Assembly (NCBI GenBank): GCA_963730405.1 | Contig: CAVSRW010000014.1 | Span: 1-64,000, forward strand | From: Gaiellasilicea sp963730405 | GTDB taxonomy: Bacteria > Actinomycetota > Thermoleophilia > Gaiellales > Gaiellaceae | DNA: 64,000 nucleotides | Direction: 5' to 3' | Shown: piece by piece, positions 46,699-55,030 of the stretch | Layout: each line of letters opens with the position of its first letter | Position numbering within the stretch: position 1 is the stretch's first letter | Translations under genes and position numbers: made by a program | The notes under the pieces: generated by a model | Seen by the model: the letters and a program-made list of their open reading frames with translations, nothing else | What the model was told of the DNA's origin: nothing | Database searches by the model: none

Positions 46699-49530
46699 TC
46701 AGCCCCGGCGCACCGCCAGGTGGCCGAAGCCGACCTCTGCGTCCAGCTCGAGGGTGGGCGCCGAGGAGGTCGAGCCGCGCACGACGGCGTGCTCGTCGGG
46801 GCGCGTGCCCTCGTCGGTGCGGCCGAGAACGGTCACCTGCCCGCCGTCGGCGCGTGCCCTGACCTCGAGCGCGGCGTGCTCCGGGACTTTGACCAGCAGG
46901 TCGCCCATGCCGAGCTCGACGTCGATCCTCGTCGTTCCCGGAGGCAACGCGACATCGGTGAGATCGACCGTGTAGTGGCCGATCCCGAACTCGTAGCTCC
47001 GCTCGAGCTGCGTCGCGTGAAGCGGCCGCTCGTCCTTGTCGCCGACGCCGGCGGAAGGGCTCACCGGCGATACGGCCGCCGCCGCGAAGGCCGCGAGGAA
47101 CACGAGCCCGAACGGGACGAGGCCGCGGCTGCGCCGCTTGCTGACGGCGCCGAGCGCGATCATCCCGCCGACGACGCCGAGACCGGTCGCGAGCGCCATC
47201 GTCACGGAGACGTCGTAGGTGCCGGTCGCATCGAGGATCCCGAGGATCCCGGCCGTCGCCAGGAGCGCGCCGATGCCGGGCCCGAAGAGCGACCCCCGCC
47301 TCCGGCGGGCCGGAGCAGCCGTGGCCTCGGCCGCCAAGGCGGCGACGGGGGCAGGCGGGGTCTCGCCGACCTCGGACTCGGACAGGTCGAACCGGGGCAG
47401 CCACTCGAGCCACCGCGGCAGGTACCAGTTCCGGTCCCCGAGCAGCTTCATCGTGGCGGGCAGCAGCACGCCGCGGACGATCGTGGCGTCGAGCAGGATC
47501 GCGGTCGCGAGCCCGACGCCGAACTGCTTGAACATCAGCATCGACAGCGTCGTGAAGACCGCGAAGACGCCGACCATGACGATCGCGGCGCTCGTGACGA
47601 CGCCCGCGGTCGACTTGATCCCGTGCGCGACGGCTTCGTCCGTGGTCAGGCCGCGCTGAACCGACTCACGGATCCTGCTGAGCAGGAAGACGTGGTAGTC
47701 CATCGAGAGCCCGAACAGGATCACGAACAGCAGCAGCGGGACGACCGGATCGATCCCACCGATCGGGGTGAAGCCGAGGAGGCCGCTGCCGTAGCCGTGC
47801 TGGAAGACGAGCACCAGCACGCCGTAGGCGGCCGCGACCGAGAGCAGGTTGAGCACGATCGCCTTCGCCGCGATCACGGGGGAGCGGAACGCGACGAGCA
47901 TCAGCGCGAAGGCGAGCAGGAGCACGAACCCGACGACGATGGGGAGGTTCGCCGTCATCTCGTCCGTGCTGTCCTTCCACTGGGCGGCTGCGCCGGTGAC
48001 GCCTGCCTCGGCGCCCGGCACGGCGCCGACCGTCGCCGGCACGATCTCGTTCCGCAGCTGCGTGAGCGACGCGTTCGAGACGGCGTCGGTGCCCTTACCC
48101 TCGATCGGAATCGCGATGTTCGCGACCGTCGCGTCGTCGTTGACCTCGACGGTGATCGGCTCGTGCATGCGCCCGGTCGCCAGTGCCCGGTCCTGCAGCC
48201 GCTCGATCGCGGCCTTCATCGTGGGTGAGTTGACGTTGTCGGCCTTGACGACCACGTTGGCCGGCAGGGCGGAGCCGGGGAACGCGTGCTGCATCCGCTC
48301 GTACGTCTGCACGGCCGGAAGCGACTGCGGGAAGGTGTCGGGGCCGGGCTTGACCATGCGGAGCTGGAGTGCGGGCAGCGCGAGCGCCACCAGGAGTCCA
48401 CCGGCCAGGACGGCCGACAGCAGCGGCCGGCGCAGGACGCCGTTGACGATCGCGCCCCAGATGCGGCCCTCGCCGTCGTCGCGGCGAAGCCGGCGGACGA
48501 GCGGGATGCGGCCCCGGTCGACGCGGTCGCCGAGCCGCGACAGCAGCGCCGGCAGCACGGTGAGCGACCCGATCATCGCGATCGCGACCACGGCGATCGT
48601 GGCGATCGCGAACGACTCGAAGACGGGGTCGCCGGTCAGGAACATGCCGGCCATGGCCGTCATCACGGTCAGGCCGGAGACGAGCACCGAGCGGCCAGAC
48701 GTCGCGGCCGCGGCCTCGAGCGCAGCCCGCTGGCTCCGTCCCGCGGCCCGTTCCTCGCGTTCGCGCTTCAGGTAGAAGAGCGAGTAGTCGACACCGACGG
48801 CGAGCCCGATCAGGAGCACGAGCGCGCCGGCCTCGTTCGCCATCGGGAAGATGTGGCTCGTCCCGGCGACGACGCCGAAGGTCGCGAAGACGGCCGTCAG
48901 GGCGAGCAGCAGCGGGATGCCCGCGGCGACGAGCGCGCCGAACGCGATCACGAGGATGGCGAGCGTGATCGGCAGAGAAAGCATCCCGGCCTTGCCGAGG
49001 TCCTTCTCGACGGTCTTGGCGAGCGCGTCGACCGCACTGGCCATGCCGAACTCGCCGATGTAGAGCTGCGGGTGCGCCTTCTGCGCGGCGTCGACCTGGG
49101 CGAGAACCGGGTCGATCTTCAACGCCGCCTCGTCGGCCGGGCCGCGGATCTCGAACTCGACGAGCGCGGCGTGGCCGTCCTTCGAGACCTGGCCCGTGCG
49201 GACGTTCTGGACGACGTCGAGCTTGGAGATGCGGGCGACGACGTCGCCGACCGCCGCCGTGAAGGCCGGATCGGTCGTCGAGAGCGAGCGGCTCTGGACG
49301 AGCACGCTCTCGCCGGCGGGCCGCTCGAAGCCGGCATCGAGGATCCGGTCCATGCGCCCGGACTCGCGCGGGCCGGCCGTGTTCGGGTCGATCGACTTCG
49401 TCCCGGCCATGCCGAGGGCGAAGGCGGCGACGACGAACGCCAGCCAGCCGAACGTGGCGGTCTTCCAGTGGTCGGCGCTCCAGCGGCCCATGCGTGCCGC
49501 CAGGTTCTGCTTGGGGGTCGTGCTGGGCAT
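46699..49530 (-). CDS. MMPL transporter fused to a LiaF-like C-terminal region
   Basis: 943 aa, longer than the usual ~720. Residues about 15-720 are an RND/MMPL transporter: GVDYSLFYLKREREERAAG, a repeated loop-and-spans layout and FGLSMDYHVFLLSRIRE. After LPRFDLSESEVG comes a linker, three to four spans (about 750-830) and a 110-aa beta domain (GIGHYTVDLTDVALPPG, ELGMGDLLVKVPEHAALEV) like the LiaF/DUF2154 C-terminus. Divergent from a LiaSR-like pair. GAAGGAGG precedes the ATG. Confidence 0.85.
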   Translation of the reverse strand: MPSTTPKQNLAARMGRWSADHWKTATFGWLAFVVAAFALGMAGTKSIDPNTAGPRESGRMDRILDAGFERPAGESVLVQSRSLSTTDPAFTAAVGDVVARISKLDVVQNVRTGQVSKDGHAALVEFEIRGPADEAALKIDPVLAQVDAAQKAHPQLYIGEFGMASAVDALAKTVEKDLGKAGMLSLPITLAILVIAFGALVAAGIPLLLALTAVFATFGVVAGTSHIFPMANEAGALVLLIGLAVGVDYSLFYLKREREERAAGRSQRAALEAAAATSGRSVLVSGLTVMTAMAGMFLTGDPVFESFAIATIAVVAIAMIGSLTVLPALLSRLGDRVDRGRIPLVRRLRRDDGEGRIWGAIVNGVLRRPLLSAVLAGGLLVALALPALQLRMVKPGPDTFPQSLPAVQTYERMQHAFPGSALPANVVVKADNVNSPTMKAAIERLQDRALATGRMHEPITVEVNDDATVANIAIPIEGKGTDAVSNASLTQLRNEIVPATVGAVPGAEAGVTGAAAQWKDSTDEMTANLPIVVGFVLLLAFALMLVAFRSPVIAAKAIVLNLLSVAAAYGVLVLVFQHGYGSGLLGFTPIGGIDPVVPLLLFVILFGLSMDYHVFLLSRIRESVQRGLTTDEAVAHGIKSTAGVVTSAAIVMVGVFAVFTTLSMLMFKQFGVGLATAILLDATIVRGVLLPATMKLLGDRNWYLPRWLEWLPRFDLSESEVGETPPAPVAALAAEATAAPARRRRGSLFGPGIGALLATAGILGILDATGTYDVSVTMALATGLGVVGGMIALGAVSKRRSRGLVPFGLVFLAAFAAAAVSPVSPSAGVGDKDERPLHATQLERSYEFGIGHYTVDLTDVALPPGTTRIDVELGMGDLLVKVPEHAALEVRARADGGQVTVLGRTDEGTRPDEHAVVRGSTSSAPTLELDAEVGFGHLAVRRG

Positions 49531-49639
49531 TTCCTTCCTCCTTCGCGGTCGAGAACTTCTGCTCTCGACGCTAGGGCGGCGCCGCCCCGGCGACCTCGTC
49601 CGAAGGCCGCGTTCGCGCTCCGACCAGGCGACGATCTCG

Positions 49640-49659
49640 TCTCCTACCTGGGTAGGAGG
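49640..49659. promoter_or_regulatory. palindrome CTCCTACCTGGGTAGGAG in the divergent promoter
   Basis: CTCCTACC/GGTAGGAG dyad about 34 bp before the kinase start and 110 bp before the MMPL start. A plausible site for the NarL-type regulator at 50850, allowing control of both sides. Confidence 0.5.
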
Positions 49660-49692
49660 CGGGGCCGTGGGTGCGTGGAGTACGTTCGACAC

Positions 49693-50853
49693 ATGCAGCA
49701 GCCCGGCCCCCGCTGGCGCAGGTACGGATTCGACGCGCTGATCGCGACCGCGGCCCTCGCAGGGTCGCTCCAGCTCGCGCTCGCCGACGACGGCGGCAAC
49801 GGCCCGAGCACGACCCGCTGGTTCACGGTGCCGGCGATCGCGCTCGTGATGCTGCCGCTGCTCGCGCGCCACCGCTTCCCGTTCGCCGCCCCCGCCTCGG
49901 TCTGGCTGCTCGCCGTGGCGGGGTCGTTCGTCGACGGCCGGCTGGTGCCGTCGTCGCTGACGGCGTCGATCTGCGGCATGGTCGCGGCGTTCCTGCTCGG
50001 CAACCTGCGCGACGAGACGCTCACGCGCGTCGGGCTCGCGATCGTGCTCGGCGGGTCGGCTGTGATCACCTACAACAATCCGACGGCTGCGACGGGGGAG
50101 CTCGTCTTCACCCCGGTCCTGTTCGGGATCGGCTGGCTGGCGGGCTTCGCGCTGCGCCAGCGCGCCGCCGAGGCCGAGGACGCGAAGGAGCGAGCGCGCC
50201 GCGCCGAGCGCGAGCGCGAGACCGCAGCCCGGATCGCCGTCGCCGAGGAGCGGGCACGGATCGCGCGCGAGCTCCACGACGTCGTCGCGCACGCCGTCAG
50301 CGTGATGGTGCTGCAGGTCGGCGCCGTCCGCCACAAGCTGCCGCACGAGCTGGCCGAGGACACGGAGGCGCTCAAGGACGTCGAGCAGGCCGGTCGCGCC
50401 GCGCTCGCGGAGATGCGCCGCCTGCTGGGCGCGATGCACGACGGCGAGGACGCCGACCTCGCCCCCCAGCCCGGGCTCGAGAGCCTCGAGGCGCTCGTCG
50501 AGCGAGTGGGCCGGGCGGGGCTCCCGGTGCACCTCGAGGTCGAGGGGGACGCGGTGCCGCTCCCCCGCGCGGTCGACCTCTCCGCGTACCGGATCGTCCA
50601 GGAAGGGCTGACCAACTCGCTCAAGCACGCCCGCGCCACGCGTGCCGACGTGACCGTCCGTTACGGCACCGACGGCGTCCAGCTCGAGATCCGCGACGAC
50701 GGCGTCGGGACCACGAAGACCGACGGTCTCGGCCACGGCCTCGTCGGCGTCCGCGAGCGCGTCAAGATCTACGGCGGCGAGATGACCGCCGGCGCGGCGC
50801 CCGGCGGCGGATTCCTCCTCAGCGCGCGGCTGCCGGTGGCGGTGCGGCGGTGA
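49693..50853 (+). CDS. NarL-type sensor histidine kinase
   Basis: 386 aa. Four or five spans (about 12-160), a charged coiled linker, HisKA_3 box ARIARELHDVVAHAVSVM with phospho-acceptor His195 and an HATPase end (DLSAYRIVQEGLTNSLKHA; DDGVGTTKTDGLGHGLVGV). Coupled to its response regulator (4-base overlap). Likely senses envelope stress given its neighbour; inference. Confidence 0.9.
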   Translation: MQQPGPRWRRYGFDALIATAALAGSLQLALADDGGNGPSTTRWFTVPAIALVMLPLLARHRFPFAAPASVWLLAVAGSFVDGRLVPSSLTASICGMVAAFLLGNLRDETLTRVGLAIVLGGSAVITYNNPTAATGELVFTPVLFGIGWLAGFALRQRAAEAEDAKERARRAERERETAARIAVAEERARIARELHDVVAHAVSVMVLQVGAVRHKLPHELAEDTEALKDVEQAGRAALAEMRRLLGAMHDGEDADLAPQPGLESLEALVERVGRAGLPVHLEVEGDAVPLPRAVDLSAYRIVQEGLTNSLKHARATRADVTVRYGTDGVQLEIRDDGVGTTKTDGLGHGLVGVRERVKIYGGEMTAGAAPGGGFLLSARLPVAVRR

Positions 50854-51503
50854 CGATCCGCGTCCTCGTCGCCGACGACCAGGCGCTCGTGCGCTCCGGC
50901 TTCCGGATGCTGCTCGACGGCGAGGCGGACATGGAGATCGTGGCCGAGGCGAGCAACGGGATCGAGGCCGTCGACAAGGTGGCCCGCTTTCACCCCACGG
51001 TCGTGTTGATGGACATCCGCATGCCCGAGCTGGACGGGCTCGAGGCGACCCGGCGGATCCTCGCGGCGGATGACACGGCTCGGATCCTGATCCTCACGAC
51101 CTTCGACCTGGACGAGTACGTCTACGAGGCCCTCCGGGCCGGCGCGAGCGGCTTCGTGCTCAAGGACGAGCCGCCCGAGCAGCTGCTCGCCGCGATCCGT
51201 GTCGTCGCCGACGGCGACGCGCTGCTCTCGCCCGCCGTGACCAAGCGCGTGATCACGCGGTTCATGCACCTGCCCCACCGCGAGCCACCGGAGCAGCTCG
51301 CCGAGCTGACGGAGCGCGAGCTCGACGTCTTCCGTCTGATCGCCCGTGGGCTCTCGAACGCCGAGATCGGCCAGGAGCTCTACATCAGCGAGACGACGGT
51401 GAAGACGCACATCACGCACCTGCTCCAGAAGCTCGACCTCCGCGACCGGGTGCAGGCCGTCGTGCTCGCCTACGAGACCGGCCTCTTCGACACAACGGAC
51501 TGA
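50850..51503 (+). CDS. NarL/FixJ response regulator
   Basis: 217 aa. Receiver with VADDQAL acids and phospho-acceptor Asp55 (VLMDIRMPELDGLEA), then LuxR helix-turn-helix (LTERELDVFRLIARGLSNAEI; ISETTVKTHITHLLQKL). GTG start overlapping the kinase. Cognate to the kinase at 49693. Confidence 0.92.
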   Translation: MTIRVLVADDQALVRSGFRMLLDGEADMEIVAEASNGIEAVDKVARFHPTVVLMDIRMPELDGLEATRRILAADDTARILILTTFDLDEYVYEALRAGASGFVLKDEPPEQLLAAIRVVADGDALLSPAVTKRVITRFMHLPHREPPEQLAELTERELDVFRLIARGLSNAEIGQELYISETTVKTHITHLLQKLDLRDRVQAVVLAYETGLFDTTD

Positions 51504-52172
51504 TCACGGCAACCGGACAAGGTCGAGGATCGTCGCTGCCACGAGCTCCGGCGCCTCCAGCTCGACGTGGTGGCCGGCGCCGTCGGCGAGCTCCAGCGTC
51601 GCCCCCGGGATCGCGTCCGTGAACGCGCGCGCTCGGTCCGGCGGCATCACCGAACTCTCGGTTCCCGCCAGGACGCGTACCGGGCACGGGACCCGCCCGA
51701 GGAACGAGAACGGCTCGACCGGCTCCGTCGCGAGCACGCGCCGGTCCCAGCGGAAGCGCCAACTGCCGTCAACCGGCTCCAGCGAGCGCTCCGCGATCGC
51801 TTCCAGCTCGGCTGCGTCCAGCTCGGCAGGCTCGACGCTCCGGGCCAGCCGAGCTTCCAGCCCGGCGCGCTCCTCGACGCGCTGCGAGCCGGAACGCGAG
51901 CGCTCGGCGAACGCGGCGTCCTCCTCCGTCCAGTCGCTCTTGACGTCGATCGCCACAACTCCGCGGATGCGGTCGTCGCGGGTGGCGGCGGCGAGGCCGA
52001 CGTACCCGCCGAGGGAGTGGCCTGCGACCGTGACCGTCTCGAGACCGAGCGAGTCGAGCAACATCGCGAGGTCGCGGTCGTAGTCGGCGTACTCGTAACT
52101 GTCGCGGTGCTCGCTGAAGCCATGTCCTCGCAGGTCGAGCGCGACGACGCGGACGCCGGCGAGCAGCGGCAC
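51504..52172 (-). CDS. alpha/beta hydrolase with no usual start codon
   Basis: At least 222 aa. DLRGHGFSEH, elbow GHSLGG, late acid in LAGTESSVMPP and His in GAGHHVELE. The in-frame GTG at 52172 would drop the oxyanion region. The same frame upstream encodes TDRLAHVDHGDG and VVLLHGLTCHLGYW, but has only a TAG stop and no ATG, GTG or TTG before it. Either the start was lost or a base is wrong near 52260. Confidence 0.7.
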   Translation of the reverse strand: MPLLAGVRVVALDLRGHGFSEHRDSYEYADYDRDLAMLLDSLGLETVTVAGHSLGGYVGLAAATRDDRIRGVVAIDVKSDWTEEDAAFAERSRSGSQRVEERAGLEARLARSVEPAELDAAELEAIAERSLEPVDGSWRFRWDRRVLATEPVEPFSFLGRVPCPVRVLAGTESSVMPPDRARAFTDAIPGATLELADGAGHHVELEAPELVAATILDLVRLP

Positions 52173-52238
52173 GACGCGGAACCAGTAGCCGAGATGGCAG
52201 GTCAGCCCGTGCAGAAGGACGACGGCCGGGCCGTCTCC

Positions 52239-52652
52239 GTGATCGACGTGAGCGAGGCGGTCCGTACGACGATCCTACGGCCGGGCACGCAAGAATGGCG
52301 CATCGCGTCCTACGCCCTCAACGATCGCGCCGTCGCCAAGGCTCGCAAGCTGATCGAGAGCCGCCAGTACGTCCTCGACAGCGACTGGGGCGACGTACAA
52401 CCGAGCGCTGCGGACGAGAACGCGTTCCTCGAGTCGCACTCCTGGGAGGACTATGCCGAGTGGCATCTGGGCCTGACGGAAGGGGCCGCCGACGAGACGA
52501 AGGCGCGCTACGCGTTCGTCTACGGCGACTTCCGGCGGATCCACCGCGACGGTCTGATCGCCTGCGTGTACCGCGCGGCCGAGTGGCGCCACAAGGAGGT
52601 CGAGGTCGCCGCGCACGACCTCCTGCAGCTGCTCGACCGAACGAGCGCTTGA
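52239..52652 (+). CDS. conserved actinobacterial hypothetical protein
   Basis: About 137 aa, soluble. EWRIASYALNDRAVAKARKLIESRQYVLDSDWGD (in part), ENAFLESHSWEDYAEWHL and YGDFRRIHRDGLIACVYRAAEWRH form an ordered, charged protein that I have no name for. Start GTG 52239 or 52248. Its 5' end overlaps the lost 5' end of the hydrolase. Confidence 0.6.
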   Translation: MIDVSEAVRTTILRPGTQEWRIASYALNDRAVAKARKLIESRQYVLDSDWGDVQPSAADENAFLESHSWEDYAEWHLGLTEGAADETKARYAFVYGDFRRIHRDGLIACVYRAAEWRHKEVEVAAHDLLQLLDRTSA

Positions 52653-52664
52653 GGTGCAGGAACG

Positions 52665-52692
52665 ACTGAGGGCCGCTCGCGCGGCCCTCAGT
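52665..52692. terminator. 12-bp hairpin spanning the RtcB stop codon
   Basis: Perfect stem ACTGAGGGCCGC/GCGGCCCTCAGT with loop TCGC. The RtcB stop (52688-52690) is in one arm. Also 12 bases after the plus-strand gene ending at 52652, so it can end both transcripts. Confidence 0.65.
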
Positions 52693-53995
52693 CCTTGTAC
52701 GGGTCGTGCACGTCGCGACCGGCCATCGCGACGCCCAGCGGCCGGAGCGTGTGCTTGACGCGGATCGAGTCGCCGTGCGCGGCCAGGACCTCCGGCAGGC
52801 GCTTGTACACCTCCGGCGCCTCGTCCGCGCCGCCGCCGACGAGCACGATGCCCTGCGCGCGCAGCCGCGCCTGCACCGCCGGCCAGTCGACCACGCCCGG
52901 CTTCAGCTGGACGTGCCTGCGCACCTTCCTCAACGGGCGGCCGTGGACCGGGCACGTGCCGCCTTCGGCGTCACGCGCGTCGAGCCAGTAGTCGCAGTCC
53001 CGCATCGTGCACGCCCACACACGCGCGACCCGCGAGCGGCCGGCGGCCTGCGTCCGGCTCATCACCCGGCCGGCACCGTGGACGGTCGAGTAGAGCGCCT
53101 GCTCGTTCTCGGCCGACTCGACCCCCTCGAGGATCACCGACTCGTCGCCCATCGAGCCGCCGACGAAGCCCTCCTGGCCCGGGCGGGCCGGCGTGCAGCC
53201 CTTCCGGATCACCCAGTACGTGCGACCGAAGTGCTCCTCGCGCCACGCGAAGTTGTGGTGGTTGTGCACCTCGTGCGTCGACTCTGCGCCGAGGATCTCG
53301 AGCACCTTGCCGACCACGATGTCGCGGCCGGCGTACGCGTAGTCGCCGGCGAGCTGCATCGCCGCCACGTACGACTCGCCGAGCTCCGAGCCGACCTCGA
53401 ACAGGACCGGCGGCGAGTCCATCTCGCCTTCGCTCGCCCGGCCGTCGAACTGCAGGCCCTGCGCGAGCGCGAGGAAGCCCGACGCGGTCTTGTGGCCGAA
53501 GCCGCGCGAGCCGAAGTGGACGCCGACCCAGACGCGGTCGTCCTCGTCCGCCATCAGGTTGACGTAGTGGTTGCCCGAGCCGACAGTGCCCAGCTGCGAC
53601 TCCGCCAGCTGGCTCAGCTTCCGCTGCGGCGCGAAGTCCGCGGCGCGGATCGCGTCGAGCACCGGGTGGTCGGTGCGCTCCTGCGCCGGCACGCCCATGC
53701 CGAACGAGATCCGACGCGTGATCTCGCCCATGATCGCCTCGACGCCGCCGAGAGCGTCGAGGTCGTCCACGGCGAGCTTCGTGCGGGCAGCCTTGTTGCC
53801 ACAGCCGATGTCGTAGCCCACGCCCGACGGCGAGACGTAGCCCTCGTAGGCGATGCCGCCGCCGATCGGCTGGCTGTAGCCCGGGTGGTGGTCGGCGCAA
53901 AGAACGCCGAACTCGGCATCGCCCGCCTCCATGCAGCGCTCGAGCTGGGCGAGGCTGCGCTCGTCGACCGGGCCGAACGTCTTGATCGTGCTCAT
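52688..53995 (-). CDS. rtcB: RNA ligase RtcB
   Basis: 435 aa, GTP/Mn-dependent 3'-phosphate RNA ligase. Metal residues: Asp62/Cys65 in YDIGCGN, His143 in GSGNHYVNL, His160 in GVHFGSRGFGHK, His306 in STVHGAGRVMSR; His407 (AAHGDSIRVKHTLRPLGV) fits the guanylylated histidine. A Cys-rich insert, CTMRDC...CPVH (residues 329-351), looks like a zinc knuckle. AGGAGG sets the ATG. Sits at the 3' end of the tRNA array, same strand, 32 bases from tRNA-Cys. Confidence 0.93.
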   Translation of the reverse strand: MSTIKTFGPVDERSLAQLERCMEAGDAEFGVLCADHHPGYSQPIGGGIAYEGYVSPSGVGYDIGCGNKAARTKLAVDDLDALGGVEAIMGEITRRISFGMGVPAQERTDHPVLDAIRAADFAPQRKLSQLAESQLGTVGSGNHYVNLMADEDDRVWVGVHFGSRGFGHKTASGFLALAQGLQFDGRASEGEMDSPPVLFEVGSELGESYVAAMQLAGDYAYAGRDIVVGKVLEILGAESTHEVHNHHNFAWREEHFGRTYWVIRKGCTPARPGQEGFVGGSMGDESVILEGVESAENEQALYSTVHGAGRVMSRTQAAGRSRVARVWACTMRDCDYWLDARDAEGGTCPVHGRPLRKVRRHVQLKPGVVDWPAVQARLRAQGIVLVGGGADEAPEVYKRLPEVLAAHGDSIRVKHTLRPLGVAMAGRDVHDPYKD

Positions 53996-54027
53996 CGCCA
54001 ACCCCTCCTATCCTGATCGCTCGTGAG

Positions 54028-54098
54028 AGACACCGGGCGGACTCGAACCGCCGTGCCACGCTTTGCAGGCGCGTGCCTCGCCGCTCGGCCACGGTGTC
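54028..54098 (-). tRNA. tRNA-Cys(GCA)
   Basis: Acceptor GACACCG/CGGTGTC, T-loop TTCGAGT, anticodon loop CTGCAAA, discriminator U73 as expected for Cys. No encoded CCA. Confidence 0.88.
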
Positions 54099-54111
54099 GT
54101 GATGTTGAAGA

Positions 54112-54209
54112 TGGATCCGGTGGGAGTTGCACCCACGATGTCTCCGCTCCTGGCGCCGGCGCTACCACACCGACAGCGGCTGCACTCGCTGAGCTCCTGC
54201 TGCGGACCC
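54112..54209 (-). tRNA. degenerate tRNA-like gene
   Basis: Acceptor GGGTCCG pairs with CGGATCC (one G-U), and a T-arm GTGGG/CCCAC holds loop TGCAACT. The 98-nt middle does not fold as a normal tRNA: the best anticodon-like stem (GCCGC/GTGGT) lacks U33. Decayed tRNA or a tRNA-mimic RNA. Confidence 0.4.
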
Positions 54210-54224
54210 GTGTCGAGCCTGGAG

Positions 54225-54296
54225 AGCCCCCGAGAGGATTCGAACCTCTGCGCGCGGGTTCGAAGCCCGCTGCTCTTCTCCCTGAGCTACGGAGGC
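54225..54296 (-). tRNA. tRNA-Arg(TCG)
   Basis: Acceptor GCCTCCG/CGGGGGC, D-arm GCTCAGGGAGAAGAGC, anticodon stem GCGGG/CCCGC with loop CTTCGAA, T-loop TTCGAAT. Confidence 0.88.
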
Positions 54297-54319
54297 GTGC
54301 TGTGTTGGGTTGCGTGTTG

Positions 54320-54348
54320 GCCGGGGCGGGCTCGGCGCCCGCCCCGGC
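54320..54348 (-). terminator. 12-bp GC hairpin after the 122-aa gene
   Basis: Perfect 12-base stem GCCGGGGCGGGC/GCCCGCCCCGGC, loop TCGGC, 7 bases after the stop of the gene at 54356. No T-run; may stop transcription or protect a processed 3' end. Confidence 0.5.
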
Positions 54349-54355
54349 ACCCGTC

Positions 54356-54724
54356 TCACTCGCGGAGCGCGTCCAGCTGCCGCTCCCGCGCCTCGTACGG
54401 CTCGAACTCGAGCTCGAGCGCGGCGCGGAAGACCTGCAGCGCCGCGGCGAGCGTGTCGAGCTTGTGGAGCGAGTTGGCGCAGGCCTCGGCCGAGTCGACG
54501 TCGAACTGGATCGCGACCGTATCGCTGCAGTCGGCGATCTCGAACGACATCCGCGGCTCGAAGTTCTGCGGGCAGCACGTGCACTCGGGCTCGCAGAACG
54601 GATCGCGGAGAAGCTCACGATCGCTCGTGTCCTCGACGTACACGTACACGAAGGCGCCGCCGTGGAAGCCGGGCAGGTTGAGCAGCGTGCGCTCGTTCAC
54701 ACGAGCGCGGTAGGGCACGCCCAC
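54356..54724 (-). CDS. tRNA-array-associated protein, paralogue of 56914
   Basis: 122 aa, no signal or span. RVNERTLLNLPGFHGGAFVY, YVEDTS, EIADCSDTVAIQFDV and NSLHKLDTLAAALQVFRAAL align end to end with the 120-aa protein at 56914, so they are one family, unknown to me. It adds a cysteine cluster FCEPECTCC at about residues 44-52 that the paralogue lacks. GTG at 54724 follows AAAGGAG. Lies among tRNA genes between Ro60 and RtcB. Confidence 0.75.
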   Translation of the reverse strand: MGVPYRARVNERTLLNLPGFHGGAFVYVYVEDTSDRELLRDPFCEPECTCCPQNFEPRMSFEIADCSDTVAIQFDVDSAEACANSLHKLDTLAAALQVFRAALELEFEPYEARERQLDALRE

Positions 54725-54784
54725 ACCTGCTCCTTTCCCTGTTGGTGCCGCCGCAACGGGCGGCGATGGTCGACGACTCGTCTG

Positions 54785-54853
54785 TCACGGCGACGCAGGA
54801 CCCGGGGCGCGAAGCGCGCCGGCACACGCCGTCGCGACGTGCTTCGCACTCAT
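54785..54853 (-). CDS. 22-aa candidate small protein
   Basis: MSAKHVATACAGALRAPGPA plus two residues. AGGAGAG lies 4 bases before the ATG, nearly the same as before the 46-aa gene at 55171. Could be a leader or a remnant; nothing else supports it. Confidence 0.3.
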   Translation of the reverse strand: MSAKHVATACAGALRAPGPASP

Positions 54854-54884
54854 CGGACTCTCCTCTCGTTATCGGGTCATCTGA

Positions 54885-54967
54885 TGCGGACGGAGGGAGT
54901 CGAACCCTCATGGGCTGAGCCCGCCGGCTTCTGAGGCCGGTGCGTCTGCCGGTTCCGCCACATCCGC
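54885..54967 (-). tRNA. tRNA-Leu(CAG)
   Basis: Class II tRNA: acceptor GCGGATG/CGTCCGC, anticodon stem CCGGC/GCCGG with loop CTCAGAA, variable arm GGGCTCAGCCC, T-loop TTCGACT, A73. Confidence 0.9.
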
Positions 54968-54982
54968 ATGGGTCGAGAGAAC

Positions 54983-55022
54983 GGGCGAGCCGCAGGCCGT
55001 GCTGCAGGCGGGCGGCTCGCCC
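54983..55022 (-). terminator. 11-bp hairpin after the 46-aa gene
   Basis: GGGCGAGCCGC/GCGGCTCGCCC perfect stem with an 18-base loop, 8 bases after the stop at 55031 and 15 bases before tRNA-Leu. Confidence 0.45.
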
Positions 55023-55030
55023 AACTCCTC

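Noticed and set aside
49681..51503. Long plus-strand Arg/Ala-rich frame over the kinase and regulator
   Set aside because: It is an alternate-frame shadow of the kinase; only its last part coincides with the true response regulator starting at 50850.
54112..54209. tRNA-Sec
   Set aside because: Length fits, but there is no TCA anticodon, no extended D-stem and no selA/selB gene nearby.
54225..54296. Selenocysteine or suppressor tRNA reading of the TCG loop
   Set aside because: The loop CTTCGAA gives anticodon TCG by the U33 rule, which is an ordinary arginine tRNA.
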